A program made the translations under genes and the position numbers. From positions 1,054,001 through 1,118,000 of the forward strand of contig OY764868.1 of the NCBI GenBank assembly GCA_963668545.1: a DNA stretch of 64,000 nucleotides. The letters run 5' to 3'. The notes beneath the pieces are model-generated. The model saw only the letters and a list, made by a program, of their open reading frames with translations. It did not search any database and was not told the DNA's origin. Positions 1 through 8,608 of the stretch are shown here, one piece after another. The first letter of the stretch is position 1. The number at the start of each line of letters is the position of its first letter. This DNA is from G963662265 sp963668545. Lineage in GTDB: Bacteria; Spirochaetota; Spirochaetia; CADAEX01.

Positions 1-2
1 TT

Positions 3-230
3 ACGTTGAATGAACAAATACCTTTAAATACCAAAGAAGAATATTTACAACAGATAAAAGAGTATTACTATCATAGTGTTTTATATAGTTCAGATTCTGT
101 TATTTTAGCATTAAAAGATTTTATAAATGAAATATCAATGGAGAACTATTTAAAAGTTGCTGTTGCAATGAGAAATGATCTCTGGAATAAAGGGACTAAA
201 ATAAAAATTGATGACTTAATAATTAAATAA
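3..230 (+). CDS. C-terminal part of an unknown cassette protein (5' end outside window)
   Basis: The reading frame is open from the left edge and stops at 230, 11 bp before the first attC, so it is the last gene of a cassette whose start lies outside the window. About 75 residues are visible. They are acidic and lysine-rich with no recognisable motif; the segment around MENYLKVAVAMRNDLWNKG looks helical. A TTG at position 6 could be an internal start, but no ribosome binding site can be assessed. I do not recognise the family. Confidence 0.55.
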   Translation, partial: TLNEQIPLNTKEEYLQQIKEYYYHSVLYSSDSVILALKDFINEISMENYLKVAVAMRNDLWNKGTKIKIDDLIIK

Positions 231-241
231 AATTTAGCATT

Positions 242-334
242 TAACAATAAGTTGGAGCAGATTTGGCTATGTCACGATTCTTGCATACGCAAGAATGCGC
301 GCCACTTGACGCCAAACAGCTCAACTTGGCGTTA
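242..334 (+). repeat. attC1, intact cassette recombination site
   Basis: Begins TAACAATAAGTTGGAGC and ends GCTCAACTTGGCGTTA, giving R''/R' (TAAC/GTTA) and L''/L' (AGTTGGAGC/GCTCAACTT) inverted pairs. Between them a long imperfect stem ends in ATTCTTGC-atac-GCAAGAAT. This is the architecture of integron attC sites such as VCRs. The cassette gene to its left and the next cassette to its right are both on the + strand. Confidence 0.9.
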
Positions 335-412
335 TGTTCACGCAAAAATATGAAAACCTTAAAATGGACATATTGGAGAAAAAAAGGAAGGAAAATAAGT
401 AATATTTCAACC

Positions 413-442
413 TTGACTGTACGTTTAAAACGAAAGTATAAT
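413..442 (+). promoter_or_regulatory. Promoter of the first DUF6364/PIN pair
   Basis: TTGACT (413-418), 18-bp spacer, TATAAT (437-442), 19 bp before the antitoxin start. TACG/CGTA half-sites flank the core, and the same arrangement recurs at 10391-10420. They may form an autoregulatory operator for the antitoxin (inference). Cassette toxin-antitoxin genes commonly carry their own promoter. Confidence 0.7.
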
Positions 443-461
443 ATACGTATAGAGGCGTAAT

Positions 462-716
462 ATGTATAAAAAATTAACACTTAGATTAGATAATGACATA
501 ATAGAGCAAGCTAAAAGATATGCTGCTGAAAATAATGAATCTCTATCAAAAATGGTCGAAAAATACTTTAAAATGATGGTTAATAATAAAGAACCAGATA
601 AGAAATATAAAATTTCTCCGGAAATAAAATCTTTATCTGGTGTTATTGAATTACCTGAGGATTTTGAAATCAAACAAGAGTATAATGATTATCGAGAAAG
701 AAAATATGGATTATAG
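462..716 (+). CDS. DUF6364-like antitoxin
   Basis: 84-residue protein with an N-terminal ribbon-helix-helix-like segment (KKLTLRLDNDIIEQAKRYA, then NNESLSKMVEKYF), the usual DNA-binding end of VapB/DUF6364 antitoxins. The C-terminus (IELPEDFEIKQEYNDYREKK-like) would wrap the toxin. A GAGG ribosome binding site precedes ATG. It overlaps the PIN-domain gene by 11 bp, so the two are translationally coupled. Expected role: bind and neutralise the PIN toxin and repress the shared promoter. A clearly homologous pair lies at 10440-11124. Confidence 0.8.
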   Translation: MYKKLTLRLDNDIIEQAKRYAAENNESLSKMVEKYFKMMVNNKEPDKKYKISPEIKSLSGVIELPEDFEIKQEYNDYRERKYGL

Positions 717-1134
717 AGTTTTTATTGATTCAGATGTATTACTAGATGTACTTGCGAAAAGAGAAAAATTCTATGAGAATTCATCAATTATTTTAGAATT
801 AATAAAAGACGGAAAAATAAAAGGTCATACTTCTCCCATAGTAATTTCAAATGTTTATTATATTTTAACAAAATATGGTAATGAAAAAATTGCAAAAGAA
901 AATGTAAAAAAAATATTAAAACTCCTTTCAGTACTATCAATAACAGAAGAAATAATTAATGAAGCAGTGAATTCAAAAATGAAAGATTTTGAAGACGCGA
1001 TACAATATTTTACAGCAATGAATAATCAAATTGATGTTTTAATAACAAGAAATACAAAAGACTATATTGAGAAGAAAAAAGTAGAAGTAATGAAATCTGA
1101 AGAATTTATTAAAATATTCAGTGAATTAAAATAA
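706..1134 (+). CDS. PIN-domain toxin (VapC family RNase)
   Basis: 142 residues from the ATG at 706. This start gives MDYRVFIDSD, matching the start of the homologue at 10684; an upstream in-frame extension to 640 is possible but lies inside the antitoxin gene. PIN acidic residues are visible: D8 in FIDSD, the conserved DFEDAIQ segment near residue 100, and ITRN-KDY near the C-terminus. VapC toxins are metal-dependent endoribonucleases that cleave tRNA or rRNA. The gene ends 11 bp before TAACA of attC2. The toxin is probably needed to stabilise the cassette in the array (inference). Confidence 0.82.
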   Translation: MDYRVFIDSDVLLDVLAKREKFYENSSIILELIKDGKIKGHTSPIVISNVYYILTKYGNEKIAKENVKKILKLLSVLSITEEIINEAVNSKMKDFEDAIQYFTAMNNQIDVLITRNTKDYIEKKKVEVMKSEEFIKIFSELK

Positions 1135-1150
1135 AAAACAGAACATAACA

Positions 1151-1575
1151 CATATAAGCCCCCGATAAGTCAATGACAAAATAGTATCCGGCCCCGAAAA
1201 TTATCGTTTCCAGTAATGAGAAAAGAGGAGATGAGAAATATTAAGCCATCCAATTCGAAATTCAAAGAATTATACAGAAGAGGATCTGTATCAAACACAT
1301 ATAGAAGGTCATAATTAATATGCCTTAGAATTGATTCGGTACCTGAATGCTGCCTGATGCAAAAAGATAAGTCCGTATAAACGGCTATAGTTACTTGGGC
1401 AGGTCAGCACAGGACAGATCACTGTAATATTTCCTGCAGCTCTTTATATGTAAAAGGATCAGTGTACATGTCTAATCAAACAGACGGGATTCATGATATT
1501 CGGGTATGATGGCCATAGGCAGTCATTGCTGCAAATAATTAAGGTCATCAACAACCTCATCACATATTGATCCAG
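1151..1575 (-). ncRNA. Candidate guide (bridge/seek) RNA region of IS110-A
   Basis: IS110-family elements encode a structured guide RNA that pairs with donor and target DNA; in the IS1111 group it lies downstream of the transposase gene. This element has a 425-bp conserved non-coding segment exactly there. Equivalent segments: 5637-6061, 11127-11551, 14944-15368, 22050-22474, 27541-27965, 33141-33565 and 37427-37851. RNA ends cannot be placed by eye. Confidence 0.5.
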
Positions 1576-2640
1576 TTATGCGACAGGCTCATGTACACTA
1601 TCCCTGAAAAATCTATTAGCATCAAAAGGTTCTTTTCGTTTGAGCATGAAATAAACTGTCCTTGCCAGTTTTTGAGCAATTAGAGAAAGAGCTTTCCCTT
1701 TACCATATCTTTTACTCAGCTGCTGCAGTAATTTTTTAGCCGGTTCATTGTTCCTCAGAAATAGAACAGCAGCCTCGCTGAAAGCCCATTTAAGATGAGC
1801 ATTTCCGATTTTATTATGTCCGCCTTTTACTCTTTTTCCTGCAGATTCATGAGAGCATTTAACAAGTCTTGCATATGAGATGAAATTTCCAACCTCTGAA
1901 AACCTGTTAATATCATCTATTTCGTAGAGAATAACCAGTGATAAAATCGGTCCAATACCATGAACAGATCTTAAAAGATGGTATGACACCGGATCATGAT
2001 GAACAGCATGCTTTTTTATATCAGACTCAATACCAATAAGAATTCTGTGATATGAATCCAGAAGCTCCATATCAGCCTCTATACTTTTCCTTGTATATTC
2101 ATTCTCAAACCGATTCTGTATATTTTGTCTGTTAGAAGCATGCAGAATATTCTTTTCAAAACTGCTTAAATTATATTGGGTATTTGTATTTTGGATATGA
2201 GCAAGTAAAGCTGACTGATGATGAATAAAATATTGTCTTCGTCGTAGAAGATCTCTTACAGCTCTCATTTTGCGTGGATATACATATGCCATTGGGAACA
2301 TCCCGCCGCGGATCATTGTTGCAATTTTAAATGAATCGATTTTATCATTTTTAGTTTTACCACCATGAATAGCTTTCATGTATAAGGCATGACCGAGTAC
2401 AAAATTGATGTTGTTATCCTCTAAGCAGTCAGCGATCCAATACCAGGTAAATACACATTCTACACCAACGATAATATCATCATTGTATGGAGAGATAGCC
2501 TGCAATAAATTGTCAGGATTAGAATCCATATTTTTATGAAAGATTTTGTTTCCGTTATTATCAATGATGCAGATATACATTTTTCTTGCATGCAAATCAA
2601 TACCGGCATAAAATTGATGTTGTGAATTATAAAATCTCAT
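1576..2640 (-). CDS. IS110-family (IS1111-like) transposase, copy 1
   Basis: The start was chosen at the ATG giving MRFYNSQHQFYAGIDLHARK, because AGGAGG lies 7 bp upstream on the minus strand; a longer frame to 2688 lacks such a site. 354 residues. The N-terminal DEDD RuvC-like domain shows GIDLHA, VECVF and KNDKIDSFKIA; the C-terminal Transposase_20 domain shows SVHGIGPILSLVILYEI and the SAGKRVKGGHNKIGNAHL segment with the probable catalytic serine. The enzyme would perform RNA-guided recombination into attC. Copies 2 and 4-8 have the same protein sequence. Confidence 0.93.
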   Translation of the reverse strand: MRFYNSQHQFYAGIDLHARKMYICIIDNNGNKIFHKNMDSNPDNLLQAISPYNDDIIVGVECVFTWYWIADCLEDNNINFVLGHALYMKAIHGGKTKNDKIDSFKIATMIRGGMFPMAYVYPRKMRAVRDLLRRRQYFIHHQSALLAHIQNTNTQYNLSSFEKNILHASNRQNIQNRFENEYTRKSIEADMELLDSYHRILIGIESDIKKHAVHHDPVSYHLLRSVHGIGPILSLVILYEIDDINRFSEVGNFISYARLVKCSHESAGKRVKGGHNKIGNAHLKWAFSEAAVLFLRNNEPAKKLLQQLSKRYGKGKALSLIAQKLARTVYFMLKRKEPFDANRFFRDSVHEPVA

Positions 2641-2713
2641 TAAGCTTCCTCCTGTATGGAATATTGTTATGTGGTAATTATACCGCACCTCGGGTAGGGG
2701 GCTTAATGAGTAT

Positions 2714-2813
2714 CAATCAGTTGGAGCAGATTTGACTTTTGTCACGGTTCTTGCTGTTGCAAGAACACGTGCCAACCCTGGCGGGGCAGTCAAACAGCTC
2801 AACTGGGTGTTAC
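2714..2813 (+). repeat. attC2, 3' part (interrupted by IS110-A)
   Basis: Continues the attC whose TAACA is at 1146-1150. It has the L'' box AGTTGGAGC, a stem with GTTCTTGC / GCAAGAAC, the L' box GCTCAACT and GGTGTTA as R' (the usual GCG is GTG). Without the IS it would be about 105 bp. Confidence 0.85.
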
Positions 2814-3219
2814 ATACACAAAAGTTATCGGAAACCGGTAAACCTGAGAAAAAGTTGGTGGAGTAAAAAAAAGAATATTAGGGATTGTATGCATCATCTT
2901 GAGGCCCGCCCGGCAAAAAAGCTTATATGTTGTAAATTAAAAAATTCCCGATTCAAAAAGAGGGTAGAGGATATTTAGTGTGGCCTGCCACTTTGACACT
3001 CGAATATGAAAAATAAAACTGTCCAATGAAGTAAAGAAAATAGGCGCTTTTCAGCCGATTTGGAGCGAGCCGAAAATATAATGTGACGATAATCTAAGAA
3101 TTATGTTTTGGTATCCTCCAGGCTGGAAAATGGCGAATTTATAAAGATCTGCAGGATATTTTCTGGTTGGAAAATGTAGAAAAAGAACTTGCTAATTGAT
3201 CTTGAGTGGATTTAGTATG
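2814..3219 (+). other. Cassette without a convincing gene
   Basis: About 400 bp between attC2 and attC3. Only short open frames exist: one ending at about 2978 that starts inside attC2, one whose tail reads FPIQKEGRGYLVWPATLTL, and one ending at about 3199 whose tail reads KWRIYKDLQDIFWLENVEKE. The tails look protein-like but lack starts, so this may be a decayed cassette gene. No RNA gene was recognised. Confidence 0.5.
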
Positions 3220-3403
3220 TAACAATAAGTTGGAGCAGACCCCGGTTTTGTCATGGTTTTTGCAGGAAGAAGTTGAATTATTAAAAAATGCAGCAATTAT
3301 TTGATAAAAATCGTTTGTTTTAATGCAGAATGATAAGCAAAAACACATGCCAATCCTTCAGCTTCGCTTCAGGAACCACCGGAGCAGCTCAACTTGGGCG
3401 TTA
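3220..3403 (+). repeat. attC3, intact but with an enlarged terminal loop
   Basis: Starts TAACAATAAGTTGGAGC and ends GCTCAACTTGGGCGTTA. The stem GTTTTTGC / GCAAAAAC, which closes on 4-5 nt in the sister sites, here encloses about 80 bp, making the site 184 bp against about 95-100 bp. R, L and stem sequences are otherwise preserved. Confidence 0.82.
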
Positions 3404-3536
3404 TGCATAAACGAAAAAAAACAAAAATCAATATAAGGAGAAAATATCTCTTTAAAAGATACAAAAAAGAATATAGACTAAATAAAACTTGCAGTTTAGG
3501 CGAAAATAGCGTATTATCCTAATTAAGGAGAGCTAT

Positions 3537-4916
3537 ATGTTAATACAATTCACTATTCAAAATTATAAATCATATAAACATCCACAACATTTTACTATGG
3601 TTCCTGGGAAATACAGATTAAAGAAGAATCATGTGATAACTAAAAAAATAGCCAATATCCTAAAATTTTGTTCAATTTATGGAGGAAATGCATCAGGAAA
3701 ATCTAATTTAGTAGATGGGATAAGTAGAACAAGAGACTTAATTGTTAATGGTGAGATGTCTTCCTATAAAAAACAATTATTCTTTAAATTAGATAGTGAA
3801 AAAGAGAAACAACCTTCAAATTTTGAATATAAAATATTAGTGAATGATAGAATTTTCGTTTATGGATTATCTGTATCTTTCTATAATGAGACTATATATC
3901 AAGAATATTTATATGAATTAAAAAATGATAAAGAAATATTATACTTTGATTTAGATTATAAAAATAATGATATAAATTTTAATTTTGATAAAATAAAGGA
4001 AAAGGCTAATAAAAAGAAAATTGAGGTTTATATTGATGATTTTACACATAATGAAGAAAAGATTTTTATAAATTATCTTGATAGTATAAAATTCAAAGAA
4101 GAAGGTATTATTTATGATATAAAATGTGTTTTTCAATGGTTTAAATCTACTCTTACAGTATTAAAACCTAATTCGAAACCTGTTGATATTATTGGTTTAT
4201 TTAATAATGATTCTAATGAAGAAGTTAACTCTATAATAGATTTAATAAAATCTTTTGATACAGGTATAACAGATTTTGTAAAAAAAACACTTAGCTTTGA
4301 AGAATTTAAAGAAGATGTTTTAAATTCTGTACCAATCAATAAAACTGATACGGTTGAAGGAATTTTTAAAGAACTTTCATCAATTGAAGAAGATACAAAT
4401 GCAACAATTATTATTGATGATAAATATTTTAAGGCTTATAAAAAAGAAAAAGAAGTTATTTTTGAAAGTCTGAAATTTGAACATTGTAATAAAAAATGTG
4501 CAGAATTTGATTTTGGAGAAGAATCCGATGGTTCTAGAAGAGTAATTGAGCTTGTTAATTTATTATATTCAGCACAATTTAAAAATAGAGTTTTTATCGT
4601 TGACGAATTAAATCGTTCATTGCATCCCAATTTAACTGTTGATTTTATTGAAAAATTTATAACATTATCTCAAGATACAGAATCACAATTAATCGTAACA
4701 AATCACGATTCTGCATTAATGGATTTTAAATTAGTTAGACAAGATGAAATATGGATCGTTGATAGAGATATTGATGGATCTAGTAATTTGATTTCATTAG
4801 ATAAGTTTAATATTCGAAGTGATAAAGTATTAAATAAAGATTATTTAAATGGTAGATATGGAGGTATTCCTCAAATCTATAAATTACTATCACCAAAACG
4901 AGAAATCGATGGCTAG
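3537..4916 (+). CDS. AAA15-type ATPase, RloA/AbiLi-like
   Basis: 459 residues, OLD/ABC-like ATPase. It has an N-terminal LIQFTIQNYKSY strand; Walker A GGNASGKS at 49-56; a long charged, probably coiled-coil middle; the signature region DFGEESDGSRR near 325; Walker B VFIVDEL with the following NRSLHPN near 351; and the switch region IVTNHDS near 385. It pairs with a RloB-domain gene that overlaps it by 8 bp. In the abortive-infection system AbiL, and in related ATPase/Toprim-like pairs, such an ATPase senses phage and controls its partner nuclease. The start has a GGAG ribosome binding site 9 bp upstream. A defence role is inferred from family and context. Confidence 0.82.
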   Translation: MLIQFTIQNYKSYKHPQHFTMVPGKYRLKKNHVITKKIANILKFCSIYGGNASGKSNLVDGISRTRDLIVNGEMSSYKKQLFFKLDSEKEKQPSNFEYKILVNDRIFVYGLSVSFYNETIYQEYLYELKNDKEILYFDLDYKNNDINFNFDKIKEKANKKKIEVYIDDFTHNEEKIFINYLDSIKFKEEGIIYDIKCVFQWFKSTLTVLKPNSKPVDIIGLFNNDSNEEVNSIIDLIKSFDTGITDFVKKTLSFEEFKEDVLNSVPINKTDTVEGIFKELSSIEEDTNATIIIDDKYFKAYKKEKEVIFESLKFEHCNKKCAEFDFGEESDGSRRVIELVNLLYSAQFKNRVFIVDELNRSLHPNLTVDFIEKFITLSQDTESQLIVTNHDSALMDFKLVRQDEIWIVDRDIDGSSNLISLDKFNIRSDKVLNKDYLNGRYGGIPQIYKLLSPKREIDG

Positions 4917-5634
4917 ATTATTTTCAAATGAATATGATTCAGATAAAGTAAGAAATATACCAAATAAAATTGAATATAAAAAATTGATTTTTGTGGCTTA
5001 CGAAGGTGTTGTAACTGAACCTTCATATTTTAAAAATATGAGTCAGTTTGTTAAATCATCAAAAAAATACGCTGTAAAAATATTTCCAGTAAATAGATTT
5101 AAAAAAGATGGAAAAAGTCATCCTATACATGTTAGAGATGGATTATTTGAATACTATAATGAAAACCTAAAAGGTGTATTTGATAAAAACAAGGATGAAC
5201 TATGGATAGTTATAGATATAGATAAACACTTCTCAGCAACAAGGACAAAAACAACAGAAGAAGTTTATGATGAATTTTTAGAAAGTTTAGATTCGATCGG
5301 AAATGTAAAAATAAATGCTGCTATCAGTAATCCTTCATTTGAATTATGGTTATTATTACACTTTGAGTGTGTTGAAGAATTAGATTTAGAAAAAATAAAA
5401 GAGAATAAGAGAATAAATAAGAAAAAAACATATATAAAAAAATATTTGGATGATTGTATTAAAAAAAGAAAAGAGGCTGGTGATACTGTATTATATACTG
5501 AGTTAACTGATAAAGCATTACAGAATGTACTTTCAAATAGAATTACTGATTCAAATAATAAACTAATTTTAGAAATTGGTACGAGCATGAATAAATTAAT
5601 AATGCATATCCTTGAAAAAGAAATAACTGCATAA
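4909..5634 (+). CDS. RloB-domain protein, AbiLii-like (Toprim-like nuclease)
   Basis: 241 residues from the ATG at 4909, which overlaps the ATPase stop (ATGGCTAG). A longer frame from 4849 would run deep into the ATPase gene and gives no family sequence. RloB hallmarks: FVAYEGVVTEPSYF near 25-38 (acidic glycine-rich Toprim-like start), ELWIVIDIDKH near 100, and NPSFELWLLLHF near 145. The stop codon TAA is at the same time the first bases of TAACA in attC4. With the ATPase it forms a two-gene AbiL-like defence cassette. Confidence 0.82.
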   Translation: MARLFSNEYDSDKVRNIPNKIEYKKLIFVAYEGVVTEPSYFKNMSQFVKSSKKYAVKIFPVNRFKKDGKSHPIHVRDGLFEYYNENLKGVFDKNKDELWIVIDIDKHFSATRTKTTEEVYDEFLESLDSIGNVKINAAISNPSFELWLLLHFECVEELDLEKIKENKRINKKKTYIKKYLDDCIKKRKEAGDTVLYTELTDKALQNVLSNRITDSNNKLILEIGTSMNKLIMHILEKEITA

Positions 5635-5636
5635 CA

Positions 5637-7199
5637 CATATAAGCCCCCGATAAGTCAATGACAAAATAGTATCCGGCCCCGAAAATTATCGTTTCCAGT
5701 AATGAGAAAAGAGGAGATGAGAAATATTAAGCCATCCAATTCGAAATTCAAAGAATTATACAGAAGAGGATCTGTATCAAACACATATAGAAGGTCATAA
5801 TTAATATGCCTTAGAATTGATTCGGTACCTGAATGCTGCCTGATGCAAAAAGATAAGTCCGTATAAACGGCTATAGTTACTTGGGCAGGTCAGCACAGGA
5901 CAGATCACTGTAATATTTCCTGCAGCTCTTTATATGTAAAAGGATCAGTGTACATGTCTAATCAAACAGACGGGATTCATGATATTCGGGTATGATGGCC
6001 ATAGGCAGTCATTGCTGCAAATAATTAAGGTCATCAACAACCTCATCACATATTGATCCAGTTATGCGACAGGCTCATGTACACTATCCCTGAAAAATCT
6101 ATTAGCATCAAAAGGTTCTTTTCGTTTGAGCATGAAATAAACTGTCCTTGCCAGTTTTTGAGCAATTAGAGAAAGAGCTTTCCCTTTACCATATCTTTTA
6201 CTCAGCTGCTGCAGTAATTTTTTAGCCGGTTCATTGTTCCTCAGAAATAGAACAGCAGCCTCGCTGAAAGCCCATTTAAGATGAGCATTTCCGATTTTAT
6301 TATGTCCGCCTTTTACTCTTTTTCCTGCAGATTCATGAGAGCATTTAACAAGTCTTGCATATGAGATGAAATTTCCAACCTCTGAAAACCTGTTAATATC
6401 ATCTATTTCGTAGAGAATAACCAGTGATAAAATCGGTCCAATACCATGAACAGATCTTAAAAGATGGTATGACACCGGATCATGATGAACAGCATGCTTT
6501 TTTATATCAGACTCAATACCAATAAGAATTCTGTGATATGAATCCAGAAGCTCCATATCAGCCTCTATACTTTTCCTTGTATATTCATTCTCAAACCGAT
6601 TCTGTATATTTTGTCTGTTAGAAGCATGCAGAATATTCTTTTCAAAACTGCTTAAATTATATTGGGTATTTGTATTTTGGATATGAGCAAGTAAAGCTGA
6701 CTGATGATGAATAAAATATTGTCTTCGTCGTAGAAGATCTCTTACAGCTCTCATTTTGCGTGGATATACATATGCCATTGGGAACATCCCGCCGCGGATC
6801 ATTGTTGCAATTTTAAATGAATCGATTTTATCATTTTTAGTTTTACCACCATGAATAGCTTTCATGTATAAGGCATGACCGAGTACAAAATTGATGTTGT
6901 TATCCTCTAAGCAGTCAGCGATCCAATACCAGGTAAATACACATTCTACACCAACGATAATATCATCATTGTATGGAGAGATAGCCTGCAATAAATTGTC
7001 AGGATTAGAATCCATATTTTTATGAAAGATTTTGTTTCCGTTATTATCAATGATGCAGATATACATTTTTCTTGCATGCAAATCAATACCGGCATAAAAT
7101 TGATGTTGTGAATTATAAAATCTCATTAAGCTTCCTCCTGTATGGAATATTGTTATGTGGTAATTATACCGCACCTCGGGTAGGGGGCTTAATGAGTAT
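5637..7199 (-). mobile_element. IS110-A copy 2 inserted in attC4
   Basis: 1563 bp between TAACA (5632-5636) and CAATCATTTGGAGTTG. Core CA on both sides. Its target is the short attC type, showing that recognition does not require the long stem of the other sites. Confidence 0.92.
6062..7126 (-). CDS. IS110-A transposase, copy 2
   Basis: Identical in protein sequence to copy 1 (354 residues, DEDD plus Transposase_20 domain). AGGAGG precedes the ATG at 7126. Confidence 0.92.
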   Translation of the reverse strand: MRFYNSQHQFYAGIDLHARKMYICIIDNNGNKIFHKNMDSNPDNLLQAISPYNDDIIVGVECVFTWYWIADCLEDNNINFVLGHALYMKAIHGGKTKNDKIDSFKIATMIRGGMFPMAYVYPRKMRAVRDLLRRRQYFIHHQSALLAHIQNTNTQYNLSSFEKNILHASNRQNIQNRFENEYTRKSIEADMELLDSYHRILIGIESDIKKHAVHHDPVSYHLLRSVHGIGPILSLVILYEIDDINRFSEVGNFISYARLVKCSHESAGKRVKGGHNKIGNAHLKWAFSEAAVLFLRNNEPAKKLLQQLSKRYGKGKALSLIAQKLARTVYFMLKRKEPFDANRFFRDSVHEPVA

Positions 7200-7261
7200 C
7201 AATCATTTGGAGTTGACGCCTTCTCGGCTGAAGCCTGCGATGGCGCAACTCAAATGGGCGT
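7200..7261 (+). repeat. attC4 centre, short type, flanked by two IS110 elements
   Basis: Short attC (about 66 bp when rejoined): CATTTGGAGTTG pairs with CAACTCAAATG, and the stem GCCTTCTCGGC/GATGGC is compact. The left end (TAACA) is separated by IS110-A. The right end is cut at GGGCGT by IS110-B, whose other side carries GTTATG (8609-8614). Closely resembles attC13. Confidence 0.82.
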
Positions 7262-7273
7262 CTATGAGAAAAA

Positions 7274-8386
7274 TCAAGCCGCAATATCAATATTTGTTGG
7301 AATTTCTATACCATTTTTAACAAGAAGTTTTATATATTCTACCATCTTTTTTTTATGATTTTCCGGATCCCTGAAATAATGATATTCTTCTTTTTTAAGC
7401 ATTTGATAAATTTCTGTTATCACTCTCCTGCATAATCCCATACGTACAATGCCAGGTTTTTTATAGACCCTTAATCGATCATGCCATCTTCGAATATTTG
7501 GATTATTATCTCGGAAATGATTTAATCCCTGGCTTAAAAGAGTTATTGCCACTTTCCTCCCTGATTTATTGGTACTTTTTATTATTGTTTTTTCATTTGA
7601 ACTCTCAACACGAGGAGTGCTTCTCAAATAAGATGAAAACTTTTTACTATTTTGAAATCTCCTGACAGTAATAATATCTGAAATAATTGCTATTGCTGTG
7701 AAAACACTTAATCCTCTCATACTTGTAAGAATATTAATCTCTTTAATATATACAGCTCCTTCTAATAATATTCGCTCCTTAAGAGTTTTTATTTGTTGCT
7801 CAATACTTTCCAGTTGATCCATTAACAAATTTATCTGAAAATGCAAAACAGGATTCTCACTGCATAAATTCCTGATTATTTTTCTTGATTTCACACCAAA
7901 GATATATTCTTTTGTAAAAGGATATAAATTCTGTTTTAATAGCGAATGTATTCTATTTTTAACAGAAATTACCTGCTTTCTTTCTAACCTGTAAGTTGTA
8001 AAAAGTGATCTTAAATTCTGGATATGCATTGGTGGAATAACAACAGGATGAATCTGTTCTTCTCCACTTAATATTTGAGATTTAATTACTCTTGCTAGTT
8101 TATAAGCATCTACTTTATCTGTTTTTTTATTTGTAAATGATATTGTTTTTAGTTCAAAAGTATTAGCGACTATGATCTGCTTTACATCTGATTTAATGAG
8201 ATTTACAAAGCAAAAGGAATTGATTGTAGCCTCAACGATAGCATATGAATTATTATCAACTTTATTCAGAAAGCTTGAAATCCCTTCAGAATTTATACTG
8301 AAAGAATAAATTGATTTTGCTCCTGTTTCATTAAGAAAACAGGCTGTAAAACAGTTAGTATGTAAATCAATACCGATAAACTGCAT
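7274..8386 (-). CDS. IS110-family transposase (IS110-B), copy 1
   Basis: 370 residues from the ATG giving MQFIGIDLHTNCF. A purine-rich AAAAGGGGG site lies 6 bp upstream on the minus strand; a longer frame reaches 8437. DEDD residues: IGIDLHT, IVEATIN, KTDKVDAYKLA. C-terminal Transposase_20 segment: TSMRGLSVFTAIAIISDI, followed by RVESSNEKTI with probable catalytic serine(s). Only distantly similar to the IS110-A enzyme. Confidence 0.92.
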   Translation of the reverse strand: MQFIGIDLHTNCFTACFLNETGAKSIYSFSINSEGISSFLNKVDNNSYAIVEATINSFCFVNLIKSDVKQIIVANTFELKTISFTNKKTDKVDAYKLARVIKSQILSGEEQIHPVVIPPMHIQNLRSLFTTYRLERKQVISVKNRIHSLLKQNLYPFTKEYIFGVKSRKIIRNLCSENPVLHFQINLLMDQLESIEQQIKTLKERILLEGAVYIKEINILTSMRGLSVFTAIAIISDIITVRRFQNSKKFSSYLRSTPRVESSNEKTIIKSTNKSGRKVAITLLSQGLNHFRDNNPNIRRWHDRLRVYKKPGIVRMGLCRRVITEIYQMLKKEEYHYFRDPENHKKKMVEYIKLLVKNGIEIPTNIDIAA

Positions 8387-8608
8387 ATTATTCCCCCTTT
8401 TATTGTGTTCTGCAAAAAGTGAAGGTATAATAATCATACGTCTATACGGGGTAAGTGTAGAGGCTTCCCCAATATTCAGATACGATTGGTGGCTGCTAAT
8501 CGTTAGTACGGGATCATAAATGTCCCAGCCCCGCGGCAGCCATCATTCGTTCTATTTACAGAACTTATTGATTATACCATCAATCGTATCTGTATTTATC
8601 ATAGCATC
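8387..8608 (-). ncRNA. Candidate guide (bridge) RNA region of IS110-B
   Basis: In the IS110 group the bridge RNA is encoded between the element's left end and the transposase gene. This segment has a TATAAT on the minus strand near 8572 and several hairpins: GGGAC-atttat-GATCCC, CTAA-cga-TTAG, and GGCTGC with GCAGCC. A loop contains TAACG, complementary to CGTTA of the attC target. The second copy is at 30317-30538. Confidence 0.5.

Larger units (their letters stand above)
1151..2713 (-). mobile_element. IS110-A copy 1 inserted in attC2
   Basis: A 1563-bp element between TAACA (1146-1150) and CAATCAGTTGGAGC of one attC. A CA dinucleotide is present at both junctions, as expected for an IS110-family core. 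Subterminal inverted repeats AAGCCCCC / GGGGGCTT lie near the ends. The element holds one transposase gene on the minus strand and about 425 bp of non-coding DNA between the stop codon and the left junction. That layout, and attC targeting, are known for the IS1111-attC subgroup. Seven further copies occupy the same attC position. Confidence 0.92.
7262..8608 (-). mobile_element. IS110-B copy 1 inserted at the R' crossover of attC4
   Basis: 1347 bp with GT at both junctions (7260-7261 and 8609-8610): GGGC-GT on the left, GT-TATG on the right. The insertion point coincides with the position in GTTA where integrases exchange strands. One minus-strand transposase gene; about 220 bp of non-coding DNA upstream of it. 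Confidence 0.9.

Noticed and set aside
2739..2978. 79-residue + strand frame
   Set aside because: Starts within attC2 and runs into the gene-poor cassette; similar frames (263-460, 28976-29197) also arise from attC or IS ends. Not supported as a gene.
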